A DNA stretch of 64,000 bases from CAYWXV01 sp964462535. GTDB lineage: Bacteria > Bacteroidota > Ignavibacteria > OLB7. The stretch covers positions 1-64,000 of the forward strand of contig CAYWXV010000014.1 of assembly GCA_964462535.1 (NCBI GenBank), written 5' to 3'. The translations under genes and the position numbers were made by a program. Position 1 is the first letter of the stretch. The number at the start of each line of letters is the position of its first letter. The notes under the pieces are model-generated. The model was given only the letters and a program-made list of their open reading frames with translations. It had not been told where the DNA came from and did not search any database. Below are positions 6,069-15,790 of this stretch, piece after piece.

Positions 6069-8477
6069 ATGCCTACAAAGAAGATCGTCGACTCCTGGCT
6101 CCGTTCCCTTGTCGACTATTCATACTCACCGTCGGAGCTTTCGGATCGACTAACGCATCTGGGAATTGAGGTCGAGTCAATTGATGATCGACGTGTATCC
6201 CTGGCGGGCTATGTAGTCGGCGAAGTGTTGACGCGAGAAGCACACCCAAATGCTGACCGCCTGTCTGTGTGCACGGTGAACTACGGCGCCGGGGATCCGG
6301 TCACCGTAATCTGCGGTGCACCCAACGTGGGTGCAGGTCAGAAGATCGTCTTTGCGCCGGTTGGAACCCACGTCGCATCTGCCGGATTCACAATCGAACG
6401 ACGAAAGATCCGTGGTGTGACCTCGGAAGGGATGATCTGCTCCGAGAAGGAGCTGGGACTGGGGGATGACCACGACGGAATCATGGTCCTCCGAGACGAT
6501 TCCGAGGTTGGGACGCCGATCGCTGATCTCTTCGGTGACGTAATTTTCGAGATCGACGTCACCCCTAATCGCGCCGACTGCCTCAATCATCTTGGCGTCG
6601 CACGCGAGGTGGCCGCCATCACCGGCAATCCCCTTCATTTTCCCAAGACTCCGATTTCGGAGAGCGAAGAATCCACATCGTCGGCGGTGACGGTCGAGAT
6701 CGCCGATGCCAACCTCTGCGCTCGGTACATTGCCCGTGTCGTCAGGGGTGTCCGTAACGGGCCGTCGCCGATGTGGCTCCAGGAGGCTTTGCGGAAGCTG
6801 GGACTCCGACCGCGGAACATTCTTGTGGATGTAACCAGCTACGTTCTGTTTGAGTGTGGACATCCTCTTCACGCGTTCGATTACGATCGCGTATCCGGTT
6901 CGCGCATTGTTGTCAGAACCGCGCAGCCAGGAGAAACGTTTGTGACGCTCGATAGCAAGGCGCACACGCTCCCGCCGGATGCCCTTATGATATGCGATGC
7001 GAAGAGGCCGATCGCAATTGCCGGTGTAATGGGGGGCGAGAACTCCGAAATCATCGACACGACCACGAGCGTCCTCATCGAGTCGGCCTGGTTCAATCCC
7101 TCTTCGATTCGGAAGACGGCCCGCCGTATGGGGATCTCCACCGATGCGAGCTATCGGTTTGAGCGGGGTGCTGATATCGCCATGGCCGAGTGGGCAATTG
7201 AGCGTGCTGCGTCGCTGATTCAGCAGCTGGCTGGAGGGGAGGTGCTATCGGGACGCGTTGATGAGTATCCGGGGATGCGTGCGCGCCGGGTCGTGAGCCT
7301 CCGCCCCGCGCGTACCGAGGAGATTCTCGGAATTGGGATCGACGACGCGATCCAGGTCTCCTGTTTGGAACGACTTGGCTTCGGCGTTGACAAGGTCGAT
7401 GACATCTCCTATAACGTCACTGTTCCCACGTGGCGCGGAGACGTGGTGGAGGAGGTCGATCTGATCGAAGAGATCGCTCGTCTCCACGGATACGAACACA
7501 TTCCCGACGATGCCCGTGCCACGGTCTCGTTTTCCTTGGAGAGTGATCCTCTGGGGCAGCTGGTCGATATCACCCGATCGTTCTTCGCCGACAATGGTTG
7601 TGCGGAGATAGTCTCGCTCTACCTGACCGATCCTGATACTGCGGGCGCATACGGACAACCAGTGCATCTGCGAAACGGACTGGGGCACGATTACTCGGTC
7701 ATGCGGACGAGCATGGTGCCATCGATGGCGGCCACCATTGGTCGTAATCGGAGGCACCAACGCGCCGACCTTCGTCTATTCGAAATCGGGAGCGCCTTCA
7801 GGCGCGGTCGCCCGGATCAGGGCGTGATCCCCGGCGTCGTGGAAATGACGGAGGTAGCGGTCGCATTCTCAGGTGCCGCGGAACCCGGAGGGTGGGGGAT
7901 CCCCCCTCGCGCGGCAGATCTGTATGACCTCCGCGGATTGATCGAACGGTATTTCGCCAGAACATCAGTTGAGCAGATTACGTGGCAAGCTGTTGAGGGT
8001 GTAGCTTGGGGATTCGGAACGCCCTCCCTCGCAATCTTCGCTGGTGGCGACGAGGTTGGCCGCCTCGGAACGTTCGATCAAGCATTGATCGAGCGTCACG
8101 ACCTCGATCCCTCGTCAGTGATCATGGTGATTGATCTGGAGAGGCTCCTCCCGCACGCCGCATCTCACCGGAAGTACATCGCGCCATCGAGATTCCCAAC
8201 GGTACAGCGCGACCTGTCATTTCTTGTGGAGGAGGCAATCCCTGCGGCAACGCTGGAGGAGACAATTCGATCGGCGGGGGGCGCACTCCTCAGCGATGTA
8301 CACCTTTTTGATCTGTACAAGGGGAAGGGAGTCGACCCCGGAAGGAAGTCGATGAGTTATGCTCTCAGCTTCATCTCTTCCGAGCGGACTCTTGAGGTTG
8401 CGGAGGTCGACGGGGCCGTCCACGACGTTGTTCAGGCTCTTGCCGCGAAGCACAATGCTGAACTCAGGGGGGGATAG
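6069..8477 (+). CDS. pheT: Phenylalanine--tRNA ligase beta subunit
   Basis: The 802-aa product has the full bacterial PheRS beta layout. It starts with SWLRSLVDY and an EMAP-like tRNA-binding domain (VGEVLTREAHPNADRLSVC, residues about 45-155). B3/B4 editing (PLHAFDYDRV, GVMGGENSEI) and B5 follow, then the catalytic-like core and a C-terminal anticodon-binding FDX-ACB domain (FPTVQRDLSFLV, residues about 705-800). With PheS it charges tRNA-Phe. pheS is not adjacent in this window; split pheS/pheT is not rare in related phyla. Confidence 0.97.
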   Translation: MPTKKIVDSWLRSLVDYSYSPSELSDRLTHLGIEVESIDDRRVSLAGYVVGEVLTREAHPNADRLSVCTVNYGAGDPVTVICGAPNVGAGQKIVFAPVGTHVASAGFTIERRKIRGVTSEGMICSEKELGLGDDHDGIMVLRDDSEVGTPIADLFGDVIFEIDVTPNRADCLNHLGVAREVAAITGNPLHFPKTPISESEESTSSAVTVEIADANLCARYIARVVRGVRNGPSPMWLQEALRKLGLRPRNILVDVTSYVLFECGHPLHAFDYDRVSGSRIVVRTAQPGETFVTLDSKAHTLPPDALMICDAKRPIAIAGVMGGENSEIIDTTTSVLIESAWFNPSSIRKTARRMGISTDASYRFERGADIAMAEWAIERAASLIQQLAGGEVLSGRVDEYPGMRARRVVSLRPARTEEILGIGIDDAIQVSCLERLGFGVDKVDDISYNVTVPTWRGDVVEEVDLIEEIARLHGYEHIPDDARATVSFSLESDPLGQLVDITRSFFADNGCAEIVSLYLTDPDTAGAYGQPVHLRNGLGHDYSVMRTSMVPSMAATIGRNRRHQRADLRLFEIGSAFRRGRPDQGVIPGVVEMTEVAVAFSGAAEPGGWGIPPRAADLYDLRGLIERYFARTSVEQITWQAVEGVAWGFGTPSLAIFAGGDEVGRLGTFDQALIERHDLDPSSVIMVIDLERLLPHAASHRKYIAPSRFPTVQRDLSFLVEEAIPAATLEETIRSAGGALLSDVHLFDLYKGKGVDPGRKSMSYALSFISSERTLEVAEVDGAVHDVVQALAAKHNAELRGG

Positions 8478-8678
8478 ACGGTCGCGTGGCCTCTGAGAAT
8501 AAGAGGGAGGAGAGCAACATCTCTCCTTGTCGGCTCCTCCCACCGACGTCAACTGATCGGCACAGAACTCGTCCAGTCGACACGAGACTGGAGGTGGATA
8601 TAACATCCAACGGTGAACCAACTCACTCGCGCGGCCTGCTGACTGTTGCCGTGGCAGAAGATCTAACGACCAACAACG

Positions 8679-9647
8679 ATGACATCGATTGAACTAAACG
8701 ATCTCCGCCGCTCAATGGAGCGCATGCAGAGTGCGTTGGAAACCCTGGGCGACCGGTATCGCGATCTTCGGCGTGAACGTCGCCAGTTGCGTGAGCGCAT
8801 CGACGAATTGGTGAACGAGCGCGAGTCGTCGAGTGCCGCTTCCGCCGCAGAAGTAGAGCGCGCGGCGTCTGACAGACGCCGCGCTGCAGAGCTGGAGGAA
8901 CGGGCCATTCGTGCCGAGAAGAGGCATGAAGAACTCTTCAACCGGATTAGCTCGCTCGAAGCCGCGGTCGCCGAACGGGAGCGAATGCTCGCTGAGCAGG
9001 AGGACATGATTTCCAGGCTCAGCCTGAGCAGAACCGAAGACGCGGCCCGCGCCAAAGGGGCGGACGTTGAACGCATGAAGGAAATGGAAGAGGAGGTCGG
9101 GGCGCTCAGAGCTTCTCTCGTCCGTTTGCGGGAGGAGCGCACGGAGCTGGAGTCCAAGCAGGATCAGACCATCGCGAAACTTGACGCCGCCACGCGAGCT
9201 GAGGCGATGGCACGAATAGAGCAGGCACGGTTGGAGCGCGAGCGTGACGAACTGGCGAGGACGATCGAAGCCCGCGAGAAGTCGATATCTGAGTTACGGT
9301 CCGAACGAGACGCGGCCCTCGCAAACGTTGAGACGCTGACCCTTCGGTTGAAGGGGCTGGAATCGAGTGACGACGAGCGATTGAAGGCGCAGCGGGCTCG
9401 AATTGAAGCACTATCGAATGACCTCGGAGATGCTCTGGACATGGCCGCGCGACATGAGCGAGAGTTGAACGAAGCGCGCGCCGAGGTCGAGATTTTGAAG
9501 CGGCGGGAGATTGAGCTGGCCGACGAGATCGCGTCGGCTCGTTCGGCCGTGGGCGGTGTTGGAGGCGATCTTGAAGAACGCCAGGCTGTCGCTCGACAGA
9601 TCGATGCTGCCATCGAGCTGATCGATCGTCACCTTGGTGAGAACTGA
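8679..9647 (+). CDS. Coiled-coil protein, 322 aa
   Basis: Nearly the whole protein is a long heptad-type coiled coil rich in Glu, Arg, Ala and Leu (for example LRRERRQLRERIDEL and ERTELESKQDQTIAKL). It has no signal peptide, membrane segment or catalytic motif. I cannot assign a family, because coiled coils of this sort resemble many proteins by composition alone. It follows pheT by 201 nt and precedes mogA by 39 nt; the gene order hints at co-transcription but not at function. The Bacteroidota pheT neighbourhood often holds a division-linked coiled-coil/ZapA pair; no ZapA is seen here. Confidence 0.75.
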   Translation: MTSIELNDLRRSMERMQSALETLGDRYRDLRRERRQLRERIDELVNERESSSAASAAEVERAASDRRRAAELEERAIRAEKRHEELFNRISSLEAAVAERERMLAEQEDMISRLSLSRTEDAARAKGADVERMKEMEEEVGALRASLVRLREERTELESKQDQTIAKLDAATRAEAMARIEQARLERERDELARTIEAREKSISELRSERDAALANVETLTLRLKGLESSDDERLKAQRARIEALSNDLGDALDMAARHERELNEARAEVEILKRREIELADEIASARSAVGGVGGDLEERQAVARQIDAAIELIDRHLGEN

Positions 9648-9686
9648 TCCGGAGCGGTTCGTCCTTCAACGATTGCAGCCACGCCT

Positions 9687-10187
9687 ATGCAGAATGCACT
9701 TGTCATTACCGTCAGCGACCGAGCGTGGCGGGGAGACCGCGAGGATAGAAGCGGTCCCGCGTTGAGGGACCTGCTGGACACGAGCGGATTCAGCGTAATA
9801 CGAATCGACGTCGTCCCTGATGATCAGGAAGCAATCTGTTCAGCACTCCGAAAGGGTGTAGACCAGCAGATTGCGTTGATCGCGACCACCGGTGGGACTG
9901 GCTTTGCACAACGCGACGTCACGCCTGAGGCCACGCTGCAGGTCATCGAACGCCGGGCCGACGGACTGTCGGAAGAGATGCGCCGCCAATCGTTGCAGAA
10001 GACCCCGTTCGCGGTACTGTCGCGAGGTGTCTCCGGTATCGTCGGCACGACGCTGATTGTCAACCTCCCAGGGTCGCCCAAAGGGGCGTGCGAATCTCTC
10101 GAGGCGATTCTCCCCGTACTCCCACATGCTCTGAAGGTGCTTCGCGAAGAGAACATTCCGGATTCCGACCATCGCTCGGAACGGTAA
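9687..10187 (+). CDS. Molybdopterin adenylyltransferase family protein (MogA/MoaB)
   Basis: The 166-aa protein belongs to the MogA/MoaB fold. It has a start strand NALVITVSDRAW, the substrate-binding TTGGTGFAQRDVTPEAT and the conserved NLPGSPKGA. Family members adenylylate molybdopterin during molybdenum cofactor synthesis. A working cofactor pathway would fit the nitrate-related genes near 50 kb, though no molybdoenzyme is present here. MogA and MoaB cannot be separated confidently by eye. It is followed 37 nt later by a hydrolase gene. Confidence 0.9.
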   Translation: MQNALVITVSDRAWRGDREDRSGPALRDLLDTSGFSVIRIDVVPDDQEAICSALRKGVDQQIALIATTGGTGFAQRDVTPEATLQVIERRADGLSEEMRRQSLQKTPFAVLSRGVSGIVGTTLIVNLPGSPKGACESLEAILPVLPHALKVLREENIPDSDHRSER

Positions 10188-10224
10188 CAGGTGCCAGGTC
10201 CAGTATCCCCAGCCAACACGACTC

Positions 10225-10920
10225 ATGACTCATCGATTGCTCCTGCTTCACGGCGCGTTATACACGTCGGTGGAATTCAATCCGATCATACAGATGATTG
10301 GTTCCAATCGCGACACGTTGACGTTCGACTTCGCTGGTCACGGAACTGCGCCGGTGCCGGATGAGCCTCTCTCGATCGAATTGTTCGGACGACAGGCGCT
10401 GGCAAGAATGGACGCGATGGGAGTCGACTCCGTCGATATCATGGGATATAGCATGGGGGGATACGTCGCTCTCTGGATGGCCCGTCACGTTCCCGAGCGC
10501 GTGGGGAAAATCGTGACGCTAGCGACGAAGTTGAGATGGGATCCTCAGACCTCGGCTCGCGAGGCCTCGATGCTCGATCCGGGCAAGATCGAGGCAAAGG
10601 TTCCTGCATTCGCCGCCACGCTCGCCGCACGGCACGGTGCCAACCGATGGAAGGATCTTGCAAGGGAGACGGCCGCAATGCTTCTGAGTCTTGGCGAGAG
10701 CCCATCTGTCCCCCTTTCCTCAGCCCCCACGATTCAGTCTCCCGTCCGGCTGATGGTGGGCGATCGCGATTCGATGGTCTCGATCGAGGAGACGGTCGAC
10801 TTCTACCGCTCCCTTCCGAATGGGGAGCTGGCGGTCCTCGCCGGGACACCACACCCGTTGGAGCGGACCCGCCCGCGAGATATCGTGGATGCGGTCATGG
10901 ATCAGGAGCGCGAAAATTAG
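10225..10920 (+). CDS. Alpha/beta-fold hydrolase
   Basis: The 231-aa cytoplasmic protein (no signal peptide) starts with LLLLHGALYTS. It carries the nucleophile elbow MGYSMGG (Ser about 76), a probable acid in VGDRDSM and a His in GTPHPLE near the C-terminus, completing a catalytic triad. The size and lid resemble small esterases and MenH-like hydrolases, but the substrate cannot be named. It sits between mogA and cysS. Confidence 0.88.
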   Translation: MTHRLLLLHGALYTSVEFNPIIQMIGSNRDTLTFDFAGHGTAPVPDEPLSIELFGRQALARMDAMGVDSVDIMGYSMGGYVALWMARHVPERVGKIVTLATKLRWDPQTSAREASMLDPGKIEAKVPAFAATLAARHGANRWKDLARETAAMLLSLGESPSVPLSSAPTIQSPVRLMVGDRDSMVSIEETVDFYRSLPNGELAVLAGTPHPLERTRPRDIVDAVMDQEREN

Positions 10921-11019
10921 CCCCGCGCCATGGTGATCCCGGTGTCATGGTGGCAGACCTCAGGGTCAACACGAACACCATTTCGGTAATGCAAAACACG
11001 CATACACTCAACGCCAATC

Positions 11020-12516
11020 ATGTCTCTCGCTCTCTATAACACCCTCTCGCGGCGAATCGAGCCGTTTGAACCCCTTGATCCCTCCCTGATCAGAATGTAT
11101 CGGTGCGGTCCGACAGTCTACAAACACATGCACATAGGGCACGCCAAGACGTATGTCTCGTTCGATGTCGTACGGCGCTACCTGATGTACCTCTATGGCA
11201 AGGACCATGTCCTTTATGTGATGAACGTGACAGACGTTGGACACCTGGTTAATGACAGCGACGACGGAGAGGATAAGATGGAGGCGCAGGCAAGGAAGGA
11301 AAACAGATCGCCGTTCGAGATTGCGCTCTACTACGAGGAGAGCTGGTTCGAGGATTTTGCCCGCCTGAACGTGCTGCGCCCCGATCGGGTGCCACACGCT
11401 ACGGACTTCATTAGGCAACAGATCGAGATGACGGAGACGCTAATAACAAAAGGGCTGGCCTACGTTGCGAACGGATCGGTCTATTTCGATGTGACGGAGT
11501 ATGAGAGTCGTGATCTCCCGGATGGATTTGTGCCGTACGGCGGTCTCTCGAATCGGCGCACCGAGGAGCAACAGCATGGCGGTCGCGTCGACGTTAAGAG
11601 CGAGAAACGCGGGCCGCACGACTTTGCCCTTTGGAAGCGAGCCGATCCAGAACATTCAATGCAGTGGTATTCTCCATGGGGTTGGGGCTACCCGGGATGG
11701 CATGTCGAATGCTCCGTGATGTCGCAGTACTACCTGGGGGAGACATTTGACATTCACGTCGGTGGGCTCGACAACATGTTTCCTCACCACGAGTGCGAGA
11801 TAGCACAGAGCCAAGGGGCGAATGAGAAGCCGTTCGTCCGGTACTGGATGCACAACAACTTCGTGAACGTCAGCGGACAAAAGATGGGGGGTGAACTCGG
11901 CAACGCAACCAACATCAAGACCCTCTTCCAGCAATTCGATCCGATGGCCATCAGGTTCGTTATCCTGCAAAGTCACTATCGCTCGCCGTTGGAGTTCGAT
12001 CCTGGAACCATAGAGTCTGCACAGACCGGTCTGGAAAAGGTGCGTGGGACGATGCGAAGGTTGAATGAGGCCGTCGAGCGAAGCGGCGCAAACGACGAAA
12101 CGGATCCCGCGATGCCGACCCTGCCGTTCATGGAGAAGTTCTTCTCCGCAATGAACGACGACTTCAATACGCCCGTCGCTCTTGCGGCGCTCTTCGAAGG
12201 AATCGGAGACGTCAACCGGATGCTTGCCTCCGAACAATACGACGAGAGTGCTCTCCTGGACTATCGCCGCGCATTCGCGATTGGATTGGACGACGTTCTG
12301 GGCCTCAACGTGATGTCATCTTTGGAGACGGATAATGCCGGGGGTGGCGCCCTCACCGAGGGACTGATGGAACTCCTGATTCAGCTTCGCGCCGAGGCGC
12401 GTGCCCGCAAGGACTTCGCGACGAGCGATGAGATCCGTGACCGGCTGAAGGAAATTGGTGTAACGCTGGAGGACGGAAAGGAAGGGACTCGATGGGTTGC
12501 CGGAGGCGGGGGATAG
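11020..12516 (+). CDS. cysS: Cysteine--tRNA ligase with altered KMSKS motif
   Basis: The 498-aa class I synthetase has HIGH (HIGHAKTY, residues 38-41) and the zinc ligands Cys29, Cys231, His256 and Glu260 (YRCGPTVY, HVECS, HHECEIAQ), and so looks active for ATP and cysteine binding. The usual KMSKS (KMGKS in Bacteroides) is replaced by KMGGELGN (288-295), which lacks the second Lys and the Ser. The following loop is shorter than normal. Either this lineage tolerates the change or the enzyme is impaired; no other cysS is visible in the window. Confidence 0.95.
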   Translation: MSLALYNTLSRRIEPFEPLDPSLIRMYRCGPTVYKHMHIGHAKTYVSFDVVRRYLMYLYGKDHVLYVMNVTDVGHLVNDSDDGEDKMEAQARKENRSPFEIALYYEESWFEDFARLNVLRPDRVPHATDFIRQQIEMTETLITKGLAYVANGSVYFDVTEYESRDLPDGFVPYGGLSNRRTEEQQHGGRVDVKSEKRGPHDFALWKRADPEHSMQWYSPWGWGYPGWHVECSVMSQYYLGETFDIHVGGLDNMFPHHECEIAQSQGANEKPFVRYWMHNNFVNVSGQKMGGELGNATNIKTLFQQFDPMAIRFVILQSHYRSPLEFDPGTIESAQTGLEKVRGTMRRLNEAVERSGANDETDPAMPTLPFMEKFFSAMNDDFNTPVALAALFEGIGDVNRMLASEQYDESALLDYRRAFAIGLDDVLGLNVMSSLETDNAGGGALTEGLMELLIQLRAEARARKDFATSDEIRDRLKEIGVTLEDGKEGTRWVAGGGG

Positions 12517-12546
12517 CGGATGTCGGCCGCAGCATGGCTCGTAAAA

Positions 12547-13449
12547 TCATTGAGCCTTGATCAAACCCCTGCTCGCAAGAAAGTCGCGGGCTACCTTCCT
12601 GGGGTCGTGGTGTTCAATATCCACCAGGCCATTCAATCGCCGCATGGTGGGAGCATCGAGTACACCGTTGAGTCGTTCGATGACGCGGCCAATCCGCGGG
12701 TGCTTTTGCAGGAGTTCCGACCTGATGACGGCTGCCGGATGATAGGCCGGGAAGAAGTGCCGGTTGTCAGTAAGCACCGTCAGATCGAAGGAGGCAATTC
12801 GCCCATCTGTTGAGAAGCCCATGCCAATGTCAATCGCGCCGGTGTTCACACCCTCGTAGATTAGACCCGCCTCCATCTTTCGCACCCGCTCCAGCGGCAT
12901 GTTGTACTCAGCAGCCAGCGCCTTCATACCATCCGCCCGCTCGTAGAACTCGGCGTTGACGGCAACAACCAGCTCGTGGTTCTCTCGCATGTAGCTGGCT
13001 AGATCATCGAGCGTCCGGAGCCCCAGCTCCGTCGCGCGGTTCCTTCGAGCCACCAGTACGTATGTATTCTCGAACGGCAGGGGACGAAGCCACCGCAGAC
13101 CATTCTCGATGCTGTCAACACGTCGGACTGCGGCAAGGACGCGTGCCGAGTCAGCCATCACCGCGCGATCATCACCATGCGCGTAGACCGCGTACGCTGT
13201 CCCGGTGTATTCCACGTAGACATCGACCTGCCCCGTAACGAGTGCGCCGCGCATAGCTGCGCTGGCGAGACCAAATTGCTCGTCCACGTCGAACCCAGCG
13301 TCTTTGAGCAGTAGCTCAACCATGTGACCGAACAGATATCCCTCAGTAAAGGCTTTTGCGCCGACGACGATCGTGTCGCCCCGTGAACAGGACGCGATGC
13401 CGCTGACGAGTGCGAATGCAGCAATGCTCAACAGTCCTTTAGCGCGCAT
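12547..13449 (-). CDS. Glycine betaine/choline-type ABC substrate-binding lipoprotein
   Basis: The signal sequence ends in a lipobox (SGIASC). The mature part is an OpuAC/OsmF-type binding protein with IVVGAKAFTEGYLFGHMVE at its start, VEYTGTAYAVY and LTVLTDNRHFFPAYHPAAV. Such proteins bind quaternary amines for osmoprotection, but ligand specificity (betaine, choline, carnitine) cannot be told by eye. It is the last gene of a four-gene minus-strand operon and overlaps the preceding permease by 11 nt. Confidence 0.9.
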   Translation of the reverse strand: MRAKGLLSIAAFALVSGIASCSRGDTIVVGAKAFTEGYLFGHMVELLLKDAGFDVDEQFGLASAAMRGALVTGQVDVYVEYTGTAYAVYAHGDDRAVMADSARVLAAVRRVDSIENGLRWLRPLPFENTYVLVARRNRATELGLRTLDDLASYMRENHELVVAVNAEFYERADGMKALAAEYNMPLERVRKMEAGLIYEGVNTGAIDIGMGFSTDGRIASFDLTVLTDNRHFFPAYHPAAVIRSELLQKHPRIGRVIERLNGVLDAPTMRRLNGLVDIEHHDPRKVARDFLASRGLIKAQ

Positions 13450-14083
13450 GATCTCTCCTCGTCACCCTCCGTTCGAGCCGATCGAGCATGCGGTCAACGG
13501 TTATCGCCATCACCACAGCAGGGATTGCGCCAGTCAGCATGGCGACGGGGAGGAGCAGACTTATACCGGTGAAGATGAATTCACCAAGCCCCCCCGCGCC
13601 GATCAGGTAGGCAAGCGCAGCCGCCGAGACCGCGCCGACTCCGCCCAACCTGAGCCCCCCGACGATGCCGGGGAGCGCAAGTGGTAGTTCGATCGCCCGT
13701 ATGATTTGGAAAGATGACATCCCGGCTCCGCGCGCGGCGTCCACGACCGAATGATCCACGCCAAGCAGACCGACAGTGGTACCGCGCGCGATCGGGATGA
13801 TGGCGTACACTGCAATTGCGAGAATGGCAGGAAGTGCGCCGACACCGATGAGCCCTATGGCCAGCGCGAGGAGGGCAATAGACGGAATTGTCTGTCCGAG
13901 ACCCAGAATAAACAGGACGAACCCGCGCACCCGGCGAGCGGCTGGCCTGGAGAGAAGTACACCTGTGATCAGACCGATCGGCGCCGATATCAGAAGGGCA
14001 GCTGCAGCCAGCCAGACGTGCTCCAGCGTCCGCATCCCTATCGACGGAAGGTTCTCGATGACGTATTGAAAGGGGCCGTTCAT
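13439..14083 (-). CDS. ABC transporter permease (OpuB/YehW-type), second copy
   Basis: The 214-aa integral membrane protein has the binding-protein-dependent transport motif around DAARGAGMSSFQIIRAIELPLALPG and several hydrophobic segments (LAAAALLISAPIGLITG, AILAIAVYAIIPIA). The ATG at 14083 is used. The frame is open beyond it, but the upstream part is inside the previous permease gene. It overlaps that gene by 4 nt and the binding protein by 11 nt, so the genes are translationally coupled. Confidence 0.9.
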   Translation of the reverse strand: MNGPFQYVIENLPSIGMRTLEHVWLAAAALLISAPIGLITGVLLSRPAARRVRGFVLFILGLGQTIPSIALLALAIGLIGVGALPAILAIAVYAIIPIARGTTVGLLGVDHSVVDAARGAGMSSFQIIRAIELPLALPGIVGGLRLGGVGAVSAAALAYLIGAGGLGEFIFTGISLLLPVAMLTGAIPAVVMAITVDRMLDRLERRVTRRDHAR

Positions 14084-14748
14084 ATACGCCTCCGTCGCAT
14101 CGCCCGAATTCCTCTCGGTGTGACGAGCGCTTCCGCGGCCCAAAGGATGAGTTCGGCGGCCGTCGTGACGGCAACGATCGCGATAACACCACCGACAATC
14201 ATGGTCGACCACGTCGTGGCAATGCCCCGTTGAATAAAGTCGCCCAATCCGCCGGCTCCGATGTACGAAGCGATCGCGGCAACGCCGATGCCTCCAGTGG
14301 TCGCAAGGCGGATACCGCTCATTACCCCGGGAAGTGCCAGAGGGAGCAAGACGCGCCGATTGATTTCCCGGTCGCTCATGCCGTTGCCGCGTGCGGCTTC
14401 GATAGCTGCGGGGGCTGCAGTGCGAAGGGCATCATAACTCGTGCGAACGATTGGGAGAAGGGAGTAGAGCACCAGCGCGATCGTCGCGGGCACCTCGCCG
14501 ACGCTCCGATCGATTGCGACCAATAGGGGGATCATCAGCGCGAAGAGGGCGATGGACGGGACCGTCTGAATGCCGTTCAGGATGCCGAGCGTGACACTCG
14601 CAAAACGGCTTGACTGAAGGAGACGGAAGGAGAGGGGGATCCCAACGGCGGCCGCAATGACGACCGAGAGCGCAACGAGACGAAGATGAACCAGCAGTCC
14701 AACCGTGAGGCTTGCGTCGTACTCGCGAAAGAAGTCCACAAGGTTCAT
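14080..14748 (-). CDS. ABC transporter permease (OpuB/YehY-type), first copy
   Basis: The 222-aa membrane protein has the EAA-type loop AIEAARGNGMSDREINRRV and the hydrophobic pattern of the glycine betaine/choline permease family. It has about 35 residues of conserved architecture in common with the next gene (QTVPSIALFAL versus QTIPSIALLAL), which marks the two as paralogues forming a heterodimeric channel. It starts inside the ATPase gene (4-nt overlap). Confidence 0.9.
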   Translation of the reverse strand: MNLVDFFREYDASLTVGLLVHLRLVALSVVIAAAVGIPLSFRLLQSSRFASVTLGILNGIQTVPSIALFALMIPLLVAIDRSVGEVPATIALVLYSLLPIVRTSYDALRTAAPAAIEAARGNGMSDREINRRVLLPLALPGVMSGIRLATTGGIGVAAIASYIGAGGLGDFIQRGIATTWSTMIVGGVIAIVAVTTAAELILWAAEALVTPRGIRAMRRRRI

Positions 14749-15701
14749 GTATCCCTCCTCTCAGTCGCCGCAAGACAACCGCTTATCGACTCGAGTGTGA
14801 CGCGGCCAATCGTCGCTCCGTCGTCACCTGCCACGAGAAGTTCCGGCTGACGATCTCGCAGCAGATGAATGAGTGCCGTTCTGAGAGAGGCCTCTCGATC
14901 AATGCGGAGGAAGGCGTGCCCCGTTTCGACCCCGGTTGGCGGGACGAGTGCGTCCGCGACACACAGGACATCGAGCAGCAGCTCGTCGGGGTTACCGAAG
15001 AAACCAGCAACCATGGGATGATCGCTGGCAAGCACGTTCGCCGGTGTGTCGTGGATTATGATGGACCCGTTGTTCATCAGCGCAATGCGATCCGCAATCG
15101 CAACGGCCTCGGCCACATCGTGACTCACAAAGAGCACCGTGCCACCCAGGGAGCGATGGAGCGTTACGAAATCGGAACGAATGGCCTGGCGATTGATCGG
15201 GTCGACGGCACCGAAAGGTTCGTCCATGATGACCAGCGCCGGATGAGCCGCCAGAGCGCGGGCCACACCGACGCGTTGCGCCTCACCCCCCGAAAGCTCT
15301 GCGGGATAACGATCACGATAGGTGGTGGGATCCAGCCGGACAAGGTCGAGCATCTCGTCCACGCGCCCCTGAATGTCCGTGCGGTTCATTCCCAGAAGAC
15401 CTGGTGTCAACGCGACGTTCTCCGCGACCGTCCAGTGGGGGAGGAGTCCAACGCTCTGAATCACATATCCAATTCTCCGGCGAAGGAGCACGGGGTTTTC
15501 CGACATGACGTCGCGACCATCCACTCTCACTACACCAAGGTCCGGTTCGACGAGCCGATTCGCCATGCGCAGGAGGGTCGATTTCCCGCACCCACTGGGG
15601 CCGAGTAGGACGCAGATCTCGCCCCGCTCGACACGCAATGACACATTCCGCACCGCTTCTGTGGTGCCGTACGTTTTACTGACTTCGTGGTATTCAAGCA
15701 C
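14745..15701 (-). CDS. ABC transporter ATP-binding protein (OpuBA/ProV-type)
   Basis: The 318-aa ATPase has Walker A GPSGCGKST, signature LSGGEAQRVGVARAL, Walker B LVIMDEPFGA and the switch His in FVSHDVAEA. After about residue 245 a C-terminal extension resembles a single degenerate CBS module (LRTALIHLLRDRQPELLV). In OpuA/ProV proteins, CBS pairs sense ionic strength. It is the first gene of the operon, whose order is ATPase-permease-permease-binding protein. Confidence 0.94.
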   Translation of the reverse strand: MLEYHEVSKTYGTTEAVRNVSLRVERGEICVLLGPSGCGKSTLLRMANRLVEPDLGVVRVDGRDVMSENPVLLRRRIGYVIQSVGLLPHWTVAENVALTPGLLGMNRTDIQGRVDEMLDLVRLDPTTYRDRYPAELSGGEAQRVGVARALAAHPALVIMDEPFGAVDPINRQAIRSDFVTLHRSLGGTVLFVSHDVAEAVAIADRIALMNNGSIIIHDTPANVLASDHPMVAGFFGNPDELLLDVLCVADALVPPTGVETGHAFLRIDREASLRTALIHLLRDRQPELLVAGDDGATIGRVTLESISGCLAATERRDT

Positions 15702-15790
15702 GAAGAAAGATAGGGCATTGCTTCACCACCCCCTACTTTCACGGTTCTCCACTCAACGCTCTACGCGCTTCATTCTTATCTTCGGTCCCC

